The notes under the pieces were generated by a model, which saw nothing but the letters and a program-made list of their open reading frames with translations, ran no database searches and was not told the DNA's origin. The position numbers were made by a program, and so were the translations under genes. Source: Bradyrhizobium sediminis (GTDB lineage: Bacteria; Pseudomonadota; Alphaproteobacteria; Rhizobiales; Xanthobacteraceae). Taken from it: a stretch of DNA of 64,000 nt. Location: positions 5,342,501 through 5,406,500 of the forward strand of contig NZ_CP076134.1 in the NCBI RefSeq assembly GCF_018736085.1, read 5' to 3'. Positions within the stretch are counted from its first letter, which is position 1; each line of letters begins with the position of its first letter. Below, one piece after another: positions 26,070 to 38,125 of the stretch.

Positions 26070-27422
26070 CTAAAACGACGTCCCCGCCCGTTTCGGCTTC
26101 TTCTCCTCGACTTCGGCCTCGCGCGGCACCGGCACGATCCGAAGTGCCGTGATGCGGTTGCGCTCACGGCGCAGCACGCGGAAACGGAACCCGTGGAACG
26201 TGAAGCTCTGGCCGCGTTCCGGGATCGAGCGCGCCTCGTGGATGACGAGACCCGCGATCGTGGTCGCCTCTTCATCAGGCAGGTGCCAGTTCATGGCGCG
26301 GTTGAGATCGCGGATCGGCACCGAGCCGTCTACCACCACCGAGCCGTCGGGCTGGGCGCGGACGCCGGTCACCACCACGTCATGCTCATCGGAAATGTCG
26401 CCGACGATCTCTTCAAGGATGTCCTCCAGCGTCACCATGCCTTCGACTTCGCCGTACTCGTCGACCACCAGCGCGAAGTGGGTCTTGCGGCGGCGAAAGG
26501 CCTTGAGCTGATCGGAAACCGGGCGCATCTCCGGCACGAACCACGGCGGCAGCGCGATGGCCGCGACATCGATCTTGGATGTATCGCCGTCGGCGGAGCG
26601 AATCGCCCGCAGCAGATCCTTGGCGTGCAGCACGCCGATGATGTTTTCCGGCTTGTCGCGCCACAGCGGTATCCTCGTGTATTCCGTGGCCAGCACCTCG
26701 CGCACCAGTTCATCGGCCGGAAGATCGGCGTTGAGCATCACCATCTCGGTGCGATGAACCATCACGTCGGAAACCTGCAACTCGCCAAAGCGGAAAACGT
26801 TCTGGATATACTCCGCCTCGCCCTCTTCCATCTCACCATGCTCGGCCGACATCTCCACCAGCCCCCTGATCTCGACATCGGTCAGGATTTCCTGCCGCGA
26901 GTCCTCCCTGACGCCCAGCAGCCGAAGGATGGAGCGGGACACTGAATTGAGCATCCAGTTCAACGGGTAAAACAGCAGGAAGGAGACATAGAGAGGATAT
27001 GCGATCCATTGCGAGACCGGCACCGGTTCCCGAATTGCCAGGGTCTTCGGCACTTGTTCGCCGATGACAATGTGCAGGGAGGAGAACACGAGGAAGCCGA
27101 CCATGAACGACGTGAAATGAAGGGCCGAGTCGGACATCCCGGCCCGGGTCAGAACCGGCTCCAGCAGCGCCGAAACCGTCGGTTCGCCCACCCAGCCGAG
27201 GCCGAGCGAGGCCATGGTGATGCCGAGCTGGCAACAGGCGAGATAGGCTTCGATGTTCCCGAGCATCTGCTGCAGCAGGCGCGCGCCGAAGCGATTCTGC
27301 TCCGCCATCGCGTTGATGCGAAAGCCCCTGCTCTTGACCAGCGCGAACTCCGCGGCAACGTAGAATGCGTTGGCCGCGAGGAGGAATACGGCAATCAGCA
27401 GATTGAAGATCGTCTCGGTCAT
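26070..27422 (-). CDS. Hemolysin-family (CNNM/CBS/CorC) membrane protein
   Basis: A protein of 450 residues. An N-terminal CNNM domain with three to four membrane helices (MTETIFNLLIAVFLLAANAFYVAAEFALVKSR; VGFLVFSSLHIVIGEQVPKTLAI) is followed by two CBS domains (DVMVHRTEMVMLNADLPADELV; FALVVDEYGEVEGMVTLEDILEEIVG) and a CorC_HlyC transporter-associated domain. The family is linked to magnesium/cobalt efflux rather than to hemolysis, despite the name. It precedes, in transcription, bolA convergently and follows a repeat-containing gap after aroB. Confidence 0.92.
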   Translation of the reverse strand: MTETIFNLLIAVFLLAANAFYVAAEFALVKSRGFRINAMAEQNRFGARLLQQMLGNIEAYLACCQLGITMASLGLGWVGEPTVSALLEPVLTRAGMSDSALHFTSFMVGFLVFSSLHIVIGEQVPKTLAIREPVPVSQWIAYPLYVSFLLFYPLNWMLNSVSRSILRLLGVREDSRQEILTDVEIRGLVEMSAEHGEMEEGEAEYIQNVFRFGELQVSDVMVHRTEMVMLNADLPADELVREVLATEYTRIPLWRDKPENIIGVLHAKDLLRAIRSADGDTSKIDVAAIALPPWFVPEMRPVSDQLKAFRRRKTHFALVVDEYGEVEGMVTLEDILEEIVGDISDEHDVVVTGVRAQPDGSVVVDGSVPIRDLNRAMNWHLPDEEATTIAGLVIHEARSIPERGQSFTFHGFRFRVLRRERNRITALRIVPVPREAEVEEKKPKRAGTSF

Positions 27423-27563
27423 TGCTGTCCCACGATAGCCGGACTCTGGGTTCGGTCGCGCTGAATCCCGGGCCAGATGCCAATTACCATGCTGGAGCTT
27501 CGCGCTGCGCGGAACGCCTCTGGCGAGCCGGTACGTGACGTGATGGTCAGTTCATCCATGGTG

Positions 27564-27612
27564 GAGCATGATCTTCCGGAAAAGGCGATTTCCATTTTGC
27601 GGATCATGCTCC
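27564..27612. repeat. Inverted repeat, family G
   Basis: GAGCATGATC and GATCATGCTC form the ends, with CCGGAAAAGGCG and TTTTGCGG inside. This is a recurring Bradyrhizobium-type intergenic unit. It lies after aroB on the minus strand and may form a transcript-end hairpin. Confidence 0.6.
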
Positions 27613-27634
27613 GGATCTTGATTTAGGTCTTGAT

Positions 27635-28783
27635 TCAGGTCTTGCGCGACAGCTTCGCCTTCAGAAATTCGCGAACCAGCGCAGGCTCGACGTCGTTGGC
27701 AATCACGGCGCGACCGACCGCCTCGAGCAGGATGAAGGTGAGCCGGCCGCGCTTGACCTTCTTGTCCTGCGCCATCAGCGCCATCAGCGCGTCGGCGTCG
27801 GCGAGCCCCTCCTGGGCAAATCCGGCAATGTCCTGCAGACGGGTCGGCAGGCCGACCTCGGCAAGGTGGCGCTCGACCCGCGCCGACGCGGTTTCCGGGA
27901 TCATCCCGAGCTGCGCGGAAAATTCCGCCGCCAGCACCATGCCGACGGCGACGCCCTCGCCATGGAACAGCCGGTCGGAAAAGCCGGTGGCGGCTTCCAG
28001 CGCATGGCCGAAAGTATGACCGAGATTGAGCAGCGCCCGCTCGCCGGTTTCACGTTCGTCGCGCGCCACGATGGCGGCCTTGGCACGGCAGGAAGTGGCG
28101 ATCGCGTGCTCGCGCGCTGCGCCGCCCGAGAAAATATCGGCGTGGTTGGCCTCGAGCCAGGAAAAGAACGCTTCGTCGCCGAGCACGCCGTATTTGGCGA
28201 CTTCGGCATAGCCGGCGCGGAACTGGCGCGGCGACAATGTGTCGAGCACCGCGGTGTCGGCGACCACCAGCACCGGCTGGTGAAACGCGCCGAGCAGATT
28301 TTTTCCCTGCGGCGAATTGATCCCGGTCTTGCCGCCGACGGACGAATCGACCTGCGCCAGAAGCGAGGTCGGCACCTGCACGAAATCGACGCCGCGGCGC
28401 AGGATCGCGGCTGCGAAGCCTGCGAGATCGCCGACCACACCGCCGCCGAGCGCGACCACGAGATCGTTGCGCTCGATCTTCGCCGCGATCAGCGCTTCGC
28501 TCACCTTCTCGAGACCGGCATAGGTCTTCGAACCTTCGCCTTCCTCGACAATGACGTGCGAAGTGGCAATGCCGGCCTGCGCCAGCGACGCCGCAGTCCT
28601 GTCGAGCCAATGTTTTGCGACATTGCGGTCGGTGACGATGGCGGTACGCGCACCGGGCCGCAGCGCGGCGACGCGGGCACCCAGCGATTGCAGCACGTCG
28701 CGTCCGATGACGATGTCATAGGTGCGCTCGCCGAGCGCGACGTCGACGGTGACGGAATCGGAATGTTTCAAAGGCGCGGTCAT
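27635..28783 (-). CDS. aroB: 3-dehydroquinate synthase
   Basis: A protein of 382 residues from ATG 28783, which overlaps the aroK stop as ATGA; the longer frame to 28858 lies inside aroK. NAD-binding GGGVVGDLAGFAAAILRRGVDFVQVPTSLLAQVDSSVGGKTGINSPQGKNLLGAFHQP is diagnostic, with the metal-ligand glutamate and histidines in NLGHTFGHALEA and HGEGVAVGM. It converts DAHP to 3-dehydroquinate, step two of the shikimate pathway. It is cotranscribed with aroK through translational overlap. Confidence 0.96.
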   Translation of the reverse strand: MTAPLKHSDSVTVDVALGERTYDIVIGRDVLQSLGARVAALRPGARTAIVTDRNVAKHWLDRTAASLAQAGIATSHVIVEEGEGSKTYAGLEKVSEALIAAKIERNDLVVALGGGVVGDLAGFAAAILRRGVDFVQVPTSLLAQVDSSVGGKTGINSPQGKNLLGAFHQPVLVVADTAVLDTLSPRQFRAGYAEVAKYGVLGDEAFFSWLEANHADIFSGGAAREHAIATSCRAKAAIVARDERETGERALLNLGHTFGHALEAATGFSDRLFHGEGVAVGMVLAAEFSAQLGMIPETASARVERHLAEVGLPTRLQDIAGFAQEGLADADALMALMAQDKKVKRGRLTFILLEAVGRAVIANDVEPALVREFLKAKLSRKT

Positions 28784-29406
28784 GGTGTGGCGCTCAAGGC
28801 GTTCGGTGCTTGCCGGGTGCCGTCGCCGCACAGCCTGACGTGCAGGGCATCGAGACACTCGTCGACGATTTTTTCGTGCGGCACGTCGCGCGACCAGATC
28901 GTCAGATCGGCATGCCGATAGACCGGCTCGCGCTCCTCGATCAGTCGTCCGACGGTCGCCGCCGGATCCGCGGTTTGCAGCAGCGGGCGGTCGGCGCGGC
29001 GCTTCACCCGCTTCATGATGATGTCGGCATCGGCCTTGAGCCAGATCGAAACGGCCTTGTCGCGGATCCGGTTGCGGGTCTCCTCGCGCATGAATGCGCC
29101 GCCGCCGGTGGCGATCACGGCCGGACCGCTGTCGAGCAGCCGCGCGATCACCCGCGCCTCGCCGTCCCGGAAATGCGGCTCGCCGTGGGTTTCGAAAATG
29201 TCCGGTATCGACATCCCGGCCGCCGCCTCGATCTCGGTATCGGCGTCGAGGAACGGCAGATGAAGCCGCGCCGACAGCCGCCGCCCGATGGTGGATTTGC
29301 CGGCTCCCATCATGCCAACCAGCACGATCGACCGCGTTCCCAGCGCCGACATGATATCGGCCTCCTGGGAGGTGCCGGCGCCGGAAGGTGTGGCTGTCTC
29401 GGGCAT
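28780..29406 (-). CDS. aroK: Shikimate kinase
   Basis: A protein of 208 residues from ATG 29406 (MPETATPSGAG); a longer frame to 29451 has a basic extension with no support. Walker A GMMGAGKST, the shikimate-binding DADTEIE and GGGAFMREETR, and the lid RADRPLL are present. It phosphorylates shikimate. The stop overlaps the aroB start by four bases. Upstream, on the other strand, is a small membrane protein gene and xerD, the usual order in this group. Confidence 0.95.
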   Translation of the reverse strand: MPETATPSGAGTSQEADIMSALGTRSIVLVGMMGAGKSTIGRRLSARLHLPFLDADTEIEAAAGMSIPDIFETHGEPHFRDGEARVIARLLDSGPAVIATGGGAFMREETRNRIRDKAVSIWLKADADIIMKRVKRRADRPLLQTADPAATVGRLIEEREPVYRHADLTIWSRDVPHEKIVDECLDALHVRLCGDGTRQAPNALSATP

Positions 29407-29565
29407 CGAATGGCTCTTTCGCCGCAGGATAAGGCGGCGCTTCCGCGCCACCTATACTACCCCCGCCGATACCGTTGCCAGAGAGACTTGCAACGAAGGG
29501 GCGAACATGTTGGTAGTCTGGCCCCCGATGATTTCAATGGTTAATTCGCCGCCTGAGGCTTGCTG

Positions 29566-29712
29566 ATGCCCAGCCTGTTCCGCTTCCTGACGGTCGTCGC
29601 CATCATCGGCGGGATTGTCTATGGCGCGCTCTTCGCGCTGGCGAATTTCGTCAACCCGAAGCCACGGGAAATGACCGTTACCATCCCCGCGGACAGGTTC
29701 CTCAAGAAATAG
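29566..29712 (+). CDS. Conserved 48-residue membrane protein
   Basis: ATG 29566 opens a frame of 48 residues: MPSLFRFLTVVAIIGGIVYGAL, a single hydrophobic helix, then FANFVNPKPREMTVTIPAD-like polar tail ending in lysines. It is too short for most gene callers but the coding pattern is clear and such a gene commonly stands between aroK and xerD in Bradyrhizobium relatives, sometimes mislabelled histidine kinase. The function is unknown. Confidence 0.75.
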   Translation: MPSLFRFLTVVAIIGGIVYGALFALANFVNPKPREMTVTIPADRFLKK

Positions 29713-29726
29713 GCGCCAAGGCCTTT

Positions 29727-29817
29727 TCGATTCTGATTGAATCGGAACCGGGCACCAGTCTTTTATCTTGCCGCGTTTTCTTTATGCCAACCGGTGCTCA
29801 CTTCGCTCGAAATCGCT
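29727..29817. repeat. Dispersed intergenic repeat, family E copy 1
   Basis: CTGATTGAATCGGAACCGGGC, then a T-rich middle, then CCAACCGGTGCTCACTTCGCTCG. A close relative lies at 58671-58769, and a fragment with AAAACCGGTATCCACTC is at 53016-53030. It lies just upstream of xerD. Confidence 0.65.
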
Positions 29818-29830
29818 ATAGAGTTGGCGG

Positions 29831-30790
29831 ATGCGTTCCAGCAAGACCTCCGATGCCAAACTCATCAGCCTGTTCCTCGATATGCTGGCCGCGGAACAGG
29901 GCGCCGGCGACAACACGCTCGACGCTTATCGCCGCGATCTGACGGATTTCTCGGGATTCCTGGTCGGCAGCGGAAAGGGGTTTGCGTCGGTCGAAACCCA
30001 AATGCTGCGGGACTATCTTGCCGACCTTGACGCCCGCGGCTTCAAGTCGTCGAGCGTGGCTCGGCGGCTGTCGGCACTGCGGCATCTGTTCCGCTTCCTG
30101 CTCAACGAGCGGGTTCGCAGCGACGATCCCGCTGCCATTCTGGCCGGCCCGAAGCGCGGCCGCGGCCTGCCGAAGGTGCTGTCGATATCCGACGTCGACC
30201 GTCTGCTGGTGCAGGCCAAATCGCTGACGGAGGCCCCGGAAGCCTCTGCGCTGCAGCGGCTTCGCGCAATGCGACTGTATTGCCTGCTGGAGGTGCTCTA
30301 CGCCACCGGCTTGCGGGTATCGGAACTGGTGTCACTGCCGCTGTCGGCGTCGCGCCGCGACGCCCGCATGATCGTGGTACGCGGCAAGGGCGACAAGGAA
30401 CGGCTGGTCCCGCTGAACGAGGCCTCGCGGCAGGCGATGGCCGATTACCTCAGGGCGATGGAAGCGCTGAAGGGCGAGAAAAAGAAAAACGCGGCCGCCT
30501 CGAAATGGCTGTTTCCCTCGTTCGGCGAGAGCGGACATCTGACGCGGCAGCATTTCGCCCGCGACCTGAAGGAGCTTGCGGCGTCGGCCGGGCTGGCGCC
30601 GCGGCTGGTCAGCCCGCATGTGCTGCGTCACGCCTTCGCGAGTCATCTGCTGCACAACGGCGCCGACCTGCGCATCGTGCAGACGCTGCTCGGCCATACC
30701 GACATCTCGACCACGCAGATCTACACCCATGTGGTCGAGGAACGGCTGAAGAGCCTGGTGCGCGATCTGCATCCGCTGGCGGAGAAGTGA
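29831..30790 (+). CDS. xerD: Site-specific tyrosine recombinase XerD
   Basis: A protein of 319 residues. The N-terminal SAM-like core-binding domain (MLAAEQGAGDNTLDAYRRDL) is followed by the catalytic domain with Arg in YATGLRVSELVSL, Lys in VRGKGDKERLVPL, HVLRHAFASHLL (His-x-x-Arg), LLGHTDISTTQIYTHV (His and the nucleophile Tyr). With XerC it resolves chromosome dimers at dif. It is a housekeeping chromosomal gene, not an integrase of an island. It is near accA, as usual in the group. Confidence 0.95.
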   Translation: MRSSKTSDAKLISLFLDMLAAEQGAGDNTLDAYRRDLTDFSGFLVGSGKGFASVETQMLRDYLADLDARGFKSSSVARRLSALRHLFRFLLNERVRSDDPAAILAGPKRGRGLPKVLSISDVDRLLVQAKSLTEAPEASALQRLRAMRLYCLLEVLYATGLRVSELVSLPLSASRRDARMIVVRGKGDKERLVPLNEASRQAMADYLRAMEALKGEKKKNAAASKWLFPSFGESGHLTRQHFARDLKELAASAGLAPRLVSPHVLRHAFASHLLHNGADLRIVQTLLGHTDISTTQIYTHVVEERLKSLVRDLHPLAEK

Positions 30791-30988
30791 GGTCGCACTT
30801 TGCCGCCTTGACTTCGTCGCCTTCTCCCCCGAAACAGCGCTTTCAAGCCCGCGACACCTCGGCGCGCAATCGGCAGAACAGGCCTGATCCCATCTCGGGT
30901 TGCACGCTAAACAATTGAATATGCACGCGTTATTCGCGCGAACCGGAACCGCTTCGCTCTCTGGCGCGTTCGCCCCTATATTGATTTG

Positions 30989-31951
30989 ATGCCGGATCAC
31001 ATGCGCTCGTACCTCGATTTCGAAAAGCCCGTCGCCGAACTCGAAGCCAAGGTCGATGAACTGCGCGCATTGGCGGCGACCGGCAGCGACATCGGCGATG
31101 AGATTGCGCGAATCGAGGACAAGGCCGCCGAGGCGCTGAGCGACCTCTACGCCAACCTGACGCCGTGGCAGAAGACCTTGGTGGCGCGGCATCCGCAGCG
31201 GCCGCATTTCACCGATTTCGTCAGTGCGCTGATTACCGAATTCACCCCGCTCGCCGGCGACCGCAAGTTCGGCGAGGACGAGGCGCTGATGGGCGGGTTC
31301 GGCCGCTTCCGCGGCGAAAGCATCTGCGTGATCGGCCAGGAAAAGGGCGCCACCACCGAATCCCGCATCAAGCATAATTTCGGCATGGCGCGGCCCGAGG
31401 GCTATCGCAAGGCCGTCCGGCTGATGGAGATGGCGGATCGATTCGGCATTCCCGTGCTGTCGATCGTCGATTCCGCCGGCGCCTATCCCGGTATCGGCGC
31501 CGAGGAACGCGGTCAGGCCGAGGCGATTGCGCGCTCCACCGACGCCTGCCTGTCGTTGGGGGTGCCCAATGTGGCGATCATCACCGGCGAAGGCATGTCG
31601 GGCGGCGCCATCGCCATCACGACGGCGAGCCGGGTGCTGATGTTCGAACACGCGATCTACAGCGTGATCTCGCCGGAGGCCGCGTCCTCGATCCTGTGGC
31701 GCGACGGCACCAAGGCGCAGGAAGCCGCCACCAGCATGAAGATCACGGCGCAGGACATGCTGCGCTTCGGCGTGATCGACCAGATCCTGAAGGAGCCTGC
31801 CGGCGGCGCGCATCGCGACTCCCAGGCCATGATCGCGACCACCGGCGATGCCATCGAGCAAGCCCTGAACGACCTGCGCAATCTCGACCCCGACATGATC
31901 CGCAAGCAGCGGCGCCAGAAATTCCTCGATATCGGCCGAAAACTGGTTTGA
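30989..31951 (+). CDS. accA: Acetyl-CoA carboxylase carboxyltransferase subunit alpha
   Basis: A protein of 320 residues from ATG 30989 (MPDHMRSYLDFEKPVAELEAKV). Family motifs include LARHPQRPHFTDFV, GQEKGATTESRIKHNFGMARPEGYRKAVRLMEMADRF split across the biotin-carboxyl pocket, and GEGMSGGAIAIT forming the oxyanion region. With AccD it transfers carboxyl from biotin to acetyl-CoA in fatty acid synthesis. accD is not in the window. A hairpin follows the stop. Confidence 0.96.
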   Translation: MPDHMRSYLDFEKPVAELEAKVDELRALAATGSDIGDEIARIEDKAAEALSDLYANLTPWQKTLVARHPQRPHFTDFVSALITEFTPLAGDRKFGEDEALMGGFGRFRGESICVIGQEKGATTESRIKHNFGMARPEGYRKAVRLMEMADRFGIPVLSIVDSAGAYPGIGAEERGQAEAIARSTDACLSLGVPNVAIITGEGMSGGAIAITTASRVLMFEHAIYSVISPEAASSILWRDGTKAQEAATSMKITAQDMLRFGVIDQILKEPAGGAHRDSQAMIATTGDAIEQALNDLRNLDPDMIRKQRRQKFLDIGRKLV

Positions 31952-31963
31952 AAGCTTCATTTT

Positions 31964-31980
31964 GCAGGCAAAATGCCTGC
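31964..31980 (+). terminator. Hairpin after accA
   Basis: GCAGGC AAAAT GCCTGC is a perfect six-base stem 13 bases after the accA stop. No T-tract follows on the plus strand, so it may be a stability element rather than an intrinsic terminator. Confidence 0.35.
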
Positions 31981-32153
31981 CAATGCGGCGGCGCATTCGT
32001 CAACGCCCCGGCTTTTTCAAAATTCAGCCATTTTGGCCCCAATTAGGCCCAGACACCGATATTTAACCTCTGTTGACCATGCCTGACGGGGGACCCTCGG
32101 TTGGGCCGCCATCGGCTTGCGACCAGGGGGGCCAAAGGGTAGAATTTTACTTA

Positions 32154-33689
32154 ATGGCTTCAGGGCATGGACGCTATGATTGGGGTGCGAAAATTGCCTG
32201 TTGGGTGTGGAGCTTTGCATTGATTTACCGCTCGCTGGTTCGCGCGCTCATCACATCAGCCGCGCTCGCGGCCGGCGTGCTGCTGGCCGGCTGCAACGGC
32301 GACCAAATCTCGCTGGCGAATAACGCCAAGGCCAATCAGCCGGTCCCGCCCAAACTGGTCGCCGACATGACTGCGAAGGACATGGACCTGCAGTCGCCGA
32401 TGCTGGTCCGGATATTCAAGCAGGAAGCCGAGCTCGAGGTCTGGAAGCAGGATCGTTCCGGCCGCTTTGCGCTCCTGAAAACCTATCCGATCTGCCGCTG
32501 GTCGGGCGATCTCGGACCCAAGGTCCGCGAAGGCGACCGCCAGGCGCCGGAAGGCTTCTATTCGATCACGCCGGCGCAGATGAACCCGCAATCGTCCTTC
32601 TATCTGTCGTTCAATACCGGCTACCCCAACGCCTTCGACAAGGCGCTGGGCCGCACCGGCTCGCAGCTGATGGTGCATGGCGACTGCTCGTCGCGCGGCT
32701 GCTACGCCATGACCGACGAGCAGATCGCGGAAATCTATTCGCTGGGGCGGGAATCCTTCTTCGGCGGCCAGCGCGCATTCCAGCTGCAGGCCTATCCGTT
32801 CAAGATGACGCCGATCAACATGGCGAAACATCGCAACAACCCGAACATGCCGTTCTGGAAGATGATCAAGCAAGGCTATGATCATTTCGAGGTGACGCGG
32901 CAGGAGCCGAAGGTCGAGTTCTGCGAGAAGAAGTACGTGTTCGACGCCACCAAGGCGCCGGATGCCAAGCGCGATCCGGTATTCGAGGCGTCGGCCAAAT
33001 GCCCGGCCTATGCCATTCCGGAAGAAGTCGCCGACGCGGTCCGCGAAAAGCAGCAGCAGGATCAGGTCGAGATCGCCAAGCTGATTTCGCGGGGAACACC
33101 GGTCGCCCGGGCCAACCCCGGCATCGACGGCGGCATGCACCGGGTATTCGCCGCCAAGCTGCCCGATGGCTCGACCGGCCTGTCGGAAGGCGGTGATGGC
33201 CAGGGCCTGTCGCTGGCAGCCCTTTCCCGCGCGCCCGGCACCATTCCCGCCCACGTCAATCCGCCGCGCGGGCCGGTTACCGCGCCACAAGAGCCGCTAA
33301 CGGCCTCGCTGGCGCCGGCTCCAGCAGCTGCGCCGGCCGCCACGACCCGGGTAGCGTCCGCGGCGCCGAACGACAAATCCGAGGGGTTCTTCTCCAGCCT
33401 GGCCCGCAAGGTCGGCTTGGGCGGTGACACCACCGCGACGGCGCAGCCGGTTCCGGCCAAGCCAAAGGTCATCGAGGCCAAGCGGCACGAGGCCTCGGCG
33501 CCGAAGACCGCCCCCGCGGCGAAGCCGGCCGATACCAAGCAGGCCGCCGCCAAGCCGCCGCTGAAACCCTCGCTCTCGGATGCAGTCGCTGCCGCGCCGG
33601 CGCCCGCCGCAAAGGACGCCCAGGTCGCCGGCTCGCAGCCGATCGTGCCGGCGAATTCGTTCGACAGCCGCTTCTCGGCGGTGAAGTAA
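32154..33689 (+). CDS. L,D-transpeptidase (YafK-like) lipoprotein
   Basis: A protein of 511 residues from ATG 32154; a TTG at 32220 would give a neater lipoprotein signal (IYRSLVRALITSAALAAGVLLAGC), so that start is also possible. LAGC is a lipobox with the Cys as acylation site. The YkuD catalytic domain has MVHGDCSSRGCYAMTD with the catalytic Cys and His. YafK-type enzymes hydrolyse or form links between peptidoglycan and lipoproteins. The C-terminal 200 residues are Ala/Pro/Lys-rich and probably span the periplasm. No partner genes adjacent; it converges with secA across repeat C2. Confidence 0.88.
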   Translation: MASGHGRYDWGAKIACWVWSFALIYRSLVRALITSAALAAGVLLAGCNGDQISLANNAKANQPVPPKLVADMTAKDMDLQSPMLVRIFKQEAELEVWKQDRSGRFALLKTYPICRWSGDLGPKVREGDRQAPEGFYSITPAQMNPQSSFYLSFNTGYPNAFDKALGRTGSQLMVHGDCSSRGCYAMTDEQIAEIYSLGRESFFGGQRAFQLQAYPFKMTPINMAKHRNNPNMPFWKMIKQGYDHFEVTRQEPKVEFCEKKYVFDATKAPDAKRDPVFEASAKCPAYAIPEEVADAVREKQQQDQVEIAKLISRGTPVARANPGIDGGMHRVFAAKLPDGSTGLSEGGDGQGLSLAALSRAPGTIPAHVNPPRGPVTAPQEPLTASLAPAPAAAPAATTRVASAAPNDKSEGFFSSLARKVGLGGDTTATAQPVPAKPKVIEAKRHEASAPKTAPAAKPADTKQAAAKPPLKPSLSDAVAAAPAPAAKDAQVAGSQPIVPANSFDSRFSAVK

Positions 33690-33693
33690 GCCT

Positions 33694-33815
33694 CGTCGTT
33701 CCGGCGAACGCCGGAACCCATAACCACCGATATCGGCGGTGGTTCAGATCGTTTCCCCAGCCTACTGCAACATTGACATCGGTGGTTGGGTCCCGGCTCA
33801 AGGCCGGGACGACGG
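33694..33815. repeat. Palindromic repeat, family C copy 2
   Basis: CGTCGTTCCGGCGAACGCCGGAACCCATAACCACC on the left and GGTGGTTGGGTCCCGG...CCGGGACGACGG on the right, each partly hairpin-forming. It separates the convergent transpeptidase and secA genes and could end both transcripts. Confidence 0.75.
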
Positions 33816-33830
33816 ACGAGCTAATTCCGC

Positions 33831-36668
<2,838 letters not shown>

Positions 36669-37010
36669 GCCAAATTCCTGTTCTTGCCGTTCTGCGTTGC
36701 AGCCGTAACGTGGGTCCACCAGGTTGCCTATCAACTCACCGTGACGCGCTGCGGCAAAGTCCCCGATCCGGGGATCATCCGCCCAATGAGTGGGAATTAA
36801 GCAAGCCAAGGTTCAACGGCCAAAAACGCAGCAAAATAAGCGCTATCGCCATTGACACGATTGGGCAGAGATATGGCTGGGCCAGGGCCTTGTCAACGTG
36901 GCCCATATGTCAAGGAATTCATCATTTTGACAGACTTTTCGCGTTGCCAAGGCCCCATGATTGGGCGAGTGTCCCGCCGCCCAAGGCCCCCATCTTGATA
37001 AGGATTTTGC
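36669..37010. other. Divergent promoter region of secA and the isomerase gene
   Basis: A 342-bp gap with no gene. TTGACA occurs at 36852-36857 and again around 36927, but no matching -10 at the right spacing was seen for either. The segment contains GGGCCAGGGCC and GGGCG-like runs. The region should hold both promoters. Confidence 0.4.
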
Positions 37011-37940
37011 ATGACCTTCCCGTTCCCGGAAACCAAAACCGGCCTGCGCCTCGGCTTTGCCTCGGCCGCCATGACCGGCTGTCTCGCCGTGGTGCTGCTC
37101 GCCGGTTTCCCGGTACGGGCGCAGGACGCCAACCCGGTGCTCGCCAAGGTCAACGGCGTCGAGATCCGCCAGAGCGACGTTGCTCTCGCCGAGGAGGAAC
37201 TGGGACCCAGCCTCGCGCAGATGGACCCCGCGACCAAGAAGGACAACGTGCTGGCCTTCCTGATCGACATGAAGATCGTCGCCAAGGCCGCCGAGGACAA
37301 GAAGGTCGAAAACAACGAGGATTTCAAGAAGCGGCTGGCGTTTACCCGCAACCGGCTCCTGATGGACGCCCTGCTGGCGACCGAAGGCAAGGCCGCGACC
37401 ACCGACGAGGCCATGAAGAAGGTCTATGAGGACGCCGCCAAACAGATTACCGCCGAGCAGGAAGTTCGCGCCCGGCATATTCTGGTCGAGAGCGAGGACG
37501 ATGCCAAGGCGATCGCCGCGGAGCTGAAGAAGGGTGCCGACTTCGCCGAGCTCGCCAAGAAGAAATCCAAGGATCCCGGCGCGTCGGACGGCGGCGATCT
37601 CGGCTTCTTCACCAAGGATCAGATGGTGCCGGAATTCTCCGCGGTCGCCTTCACGCTGGAGCCCGGCAAGATCTCCGATCCCGTCAAGTCGCAGTTCGGC
37701 TGGCACATCATCAAGGTCGAGGAAAAGCGCAACCGCCAGGCCCCGGCGTTCGAGCAGGTCAAGCCCCAGATCGAGACCTATGTGACGCGCAAGGCGCAGG
37801 CGGAATACGTGGCGAAGCTGCGCGAAGCCGCCAAGATCGAGCGCATGGACAAGCCCGCCGACGCGGCGGCGAAGACCGAGGCCAAGCCGGACGCGGCCAA
37901 GCCCGCCGACTCCAAGATGGCGCCCCCGGCGAAGAAGTAA
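37011..37940 (+). CDS. Peptidylprolyl isomerase, parvulin type (SurA/PrsA-like)
   Basis: A protein of 309 residues. A signal peptide (LGFASAAMTGCLAVVLLAGFPVRAQ) sends it to the periplasm. An N-terminal chaperone region (NPVLAKVNGVEIRQSDVALAEEE) precedes a Rotamase domain (EVRARHILVESEDDAKAIAAELKKGADFAELAKKKSKDPGASDGGDLGFFTKDQMVPEFSAVAF split over the usual blocks), and a Lys/Ala-rich tail. It assists folding of exported proteins at proline bonds. Its location divergent from secA fits an export-related role. Confidence 0.93.
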   Translation: MTFPFPETKTGLRLGFASAAMTGCLAVVLLAGFPVRAQDANPVLAKVNGVEIRQSDVALAEEELGPSLAQMDPATKKDNVLAFLIDMKIVAKAAEDKKVENNEDFKKRLAFTRNRLLMDALLATEGKAATTDEAMKKVYEDAAKQITAEQEVRARHILVESEDDAKAIAAELKKGADFAELAKKKSKDPGASDGGDLGFFTKDQMVPEFSAVAFTLEPGKISDPVKSQFGWHIIKVEEKRNRQAPAFEQVKPQIETYVTRKAQAEYVAKLREAAKIERMDKPADAAAKTEAKPDAAKPADSKMAPPAKK

Positions 37941-37972
37941 ATCGACTTCGCAATCGGACTTCAGTAGTTTGA

Positions 37973-38095
37973 CGTCATGCCCGGGCCAAAGCGCGAAGCG
38001 CGTCTTCGCGCGAGATGTCCCGGGCATCCACGTCTTAAGACTTCATCGACAGGCCCGAAAGACGTGGATGGCCGGAATAAATCCGGCCATGACGG
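37973..38095. repeat. Palindromic repeat, family D copy 2
   Basis: GTCATGCCCGGGCC, GCGAAGCGCGTCTTCGCGC hairpin, CCCGGGCATCCACGTCTTAAGACT, AAGACGTGGATGGCC and GGCCATGACGG. The CACGTCTT/AAGACGTG arms pair. It lies between the isomerase gene and argJ. Confidence 0.7.
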
Positions 38096-38125
38096 CTCTC
38101 ATTCTTTGTCGAGACAAGGCGCCCC

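Noticed and set aside
29831..30790. Tyrosine recombinase as an island integrase
   Set aside because: Sequence and neighbours (aroK, accA) identify it as chromosomal XerD.
36852..36877. Promoter TTGACA with TATGGC upstream of the isomerase gene
   Set aside because: The spacing is only 14 bases, too short for a housekeeping promoter.
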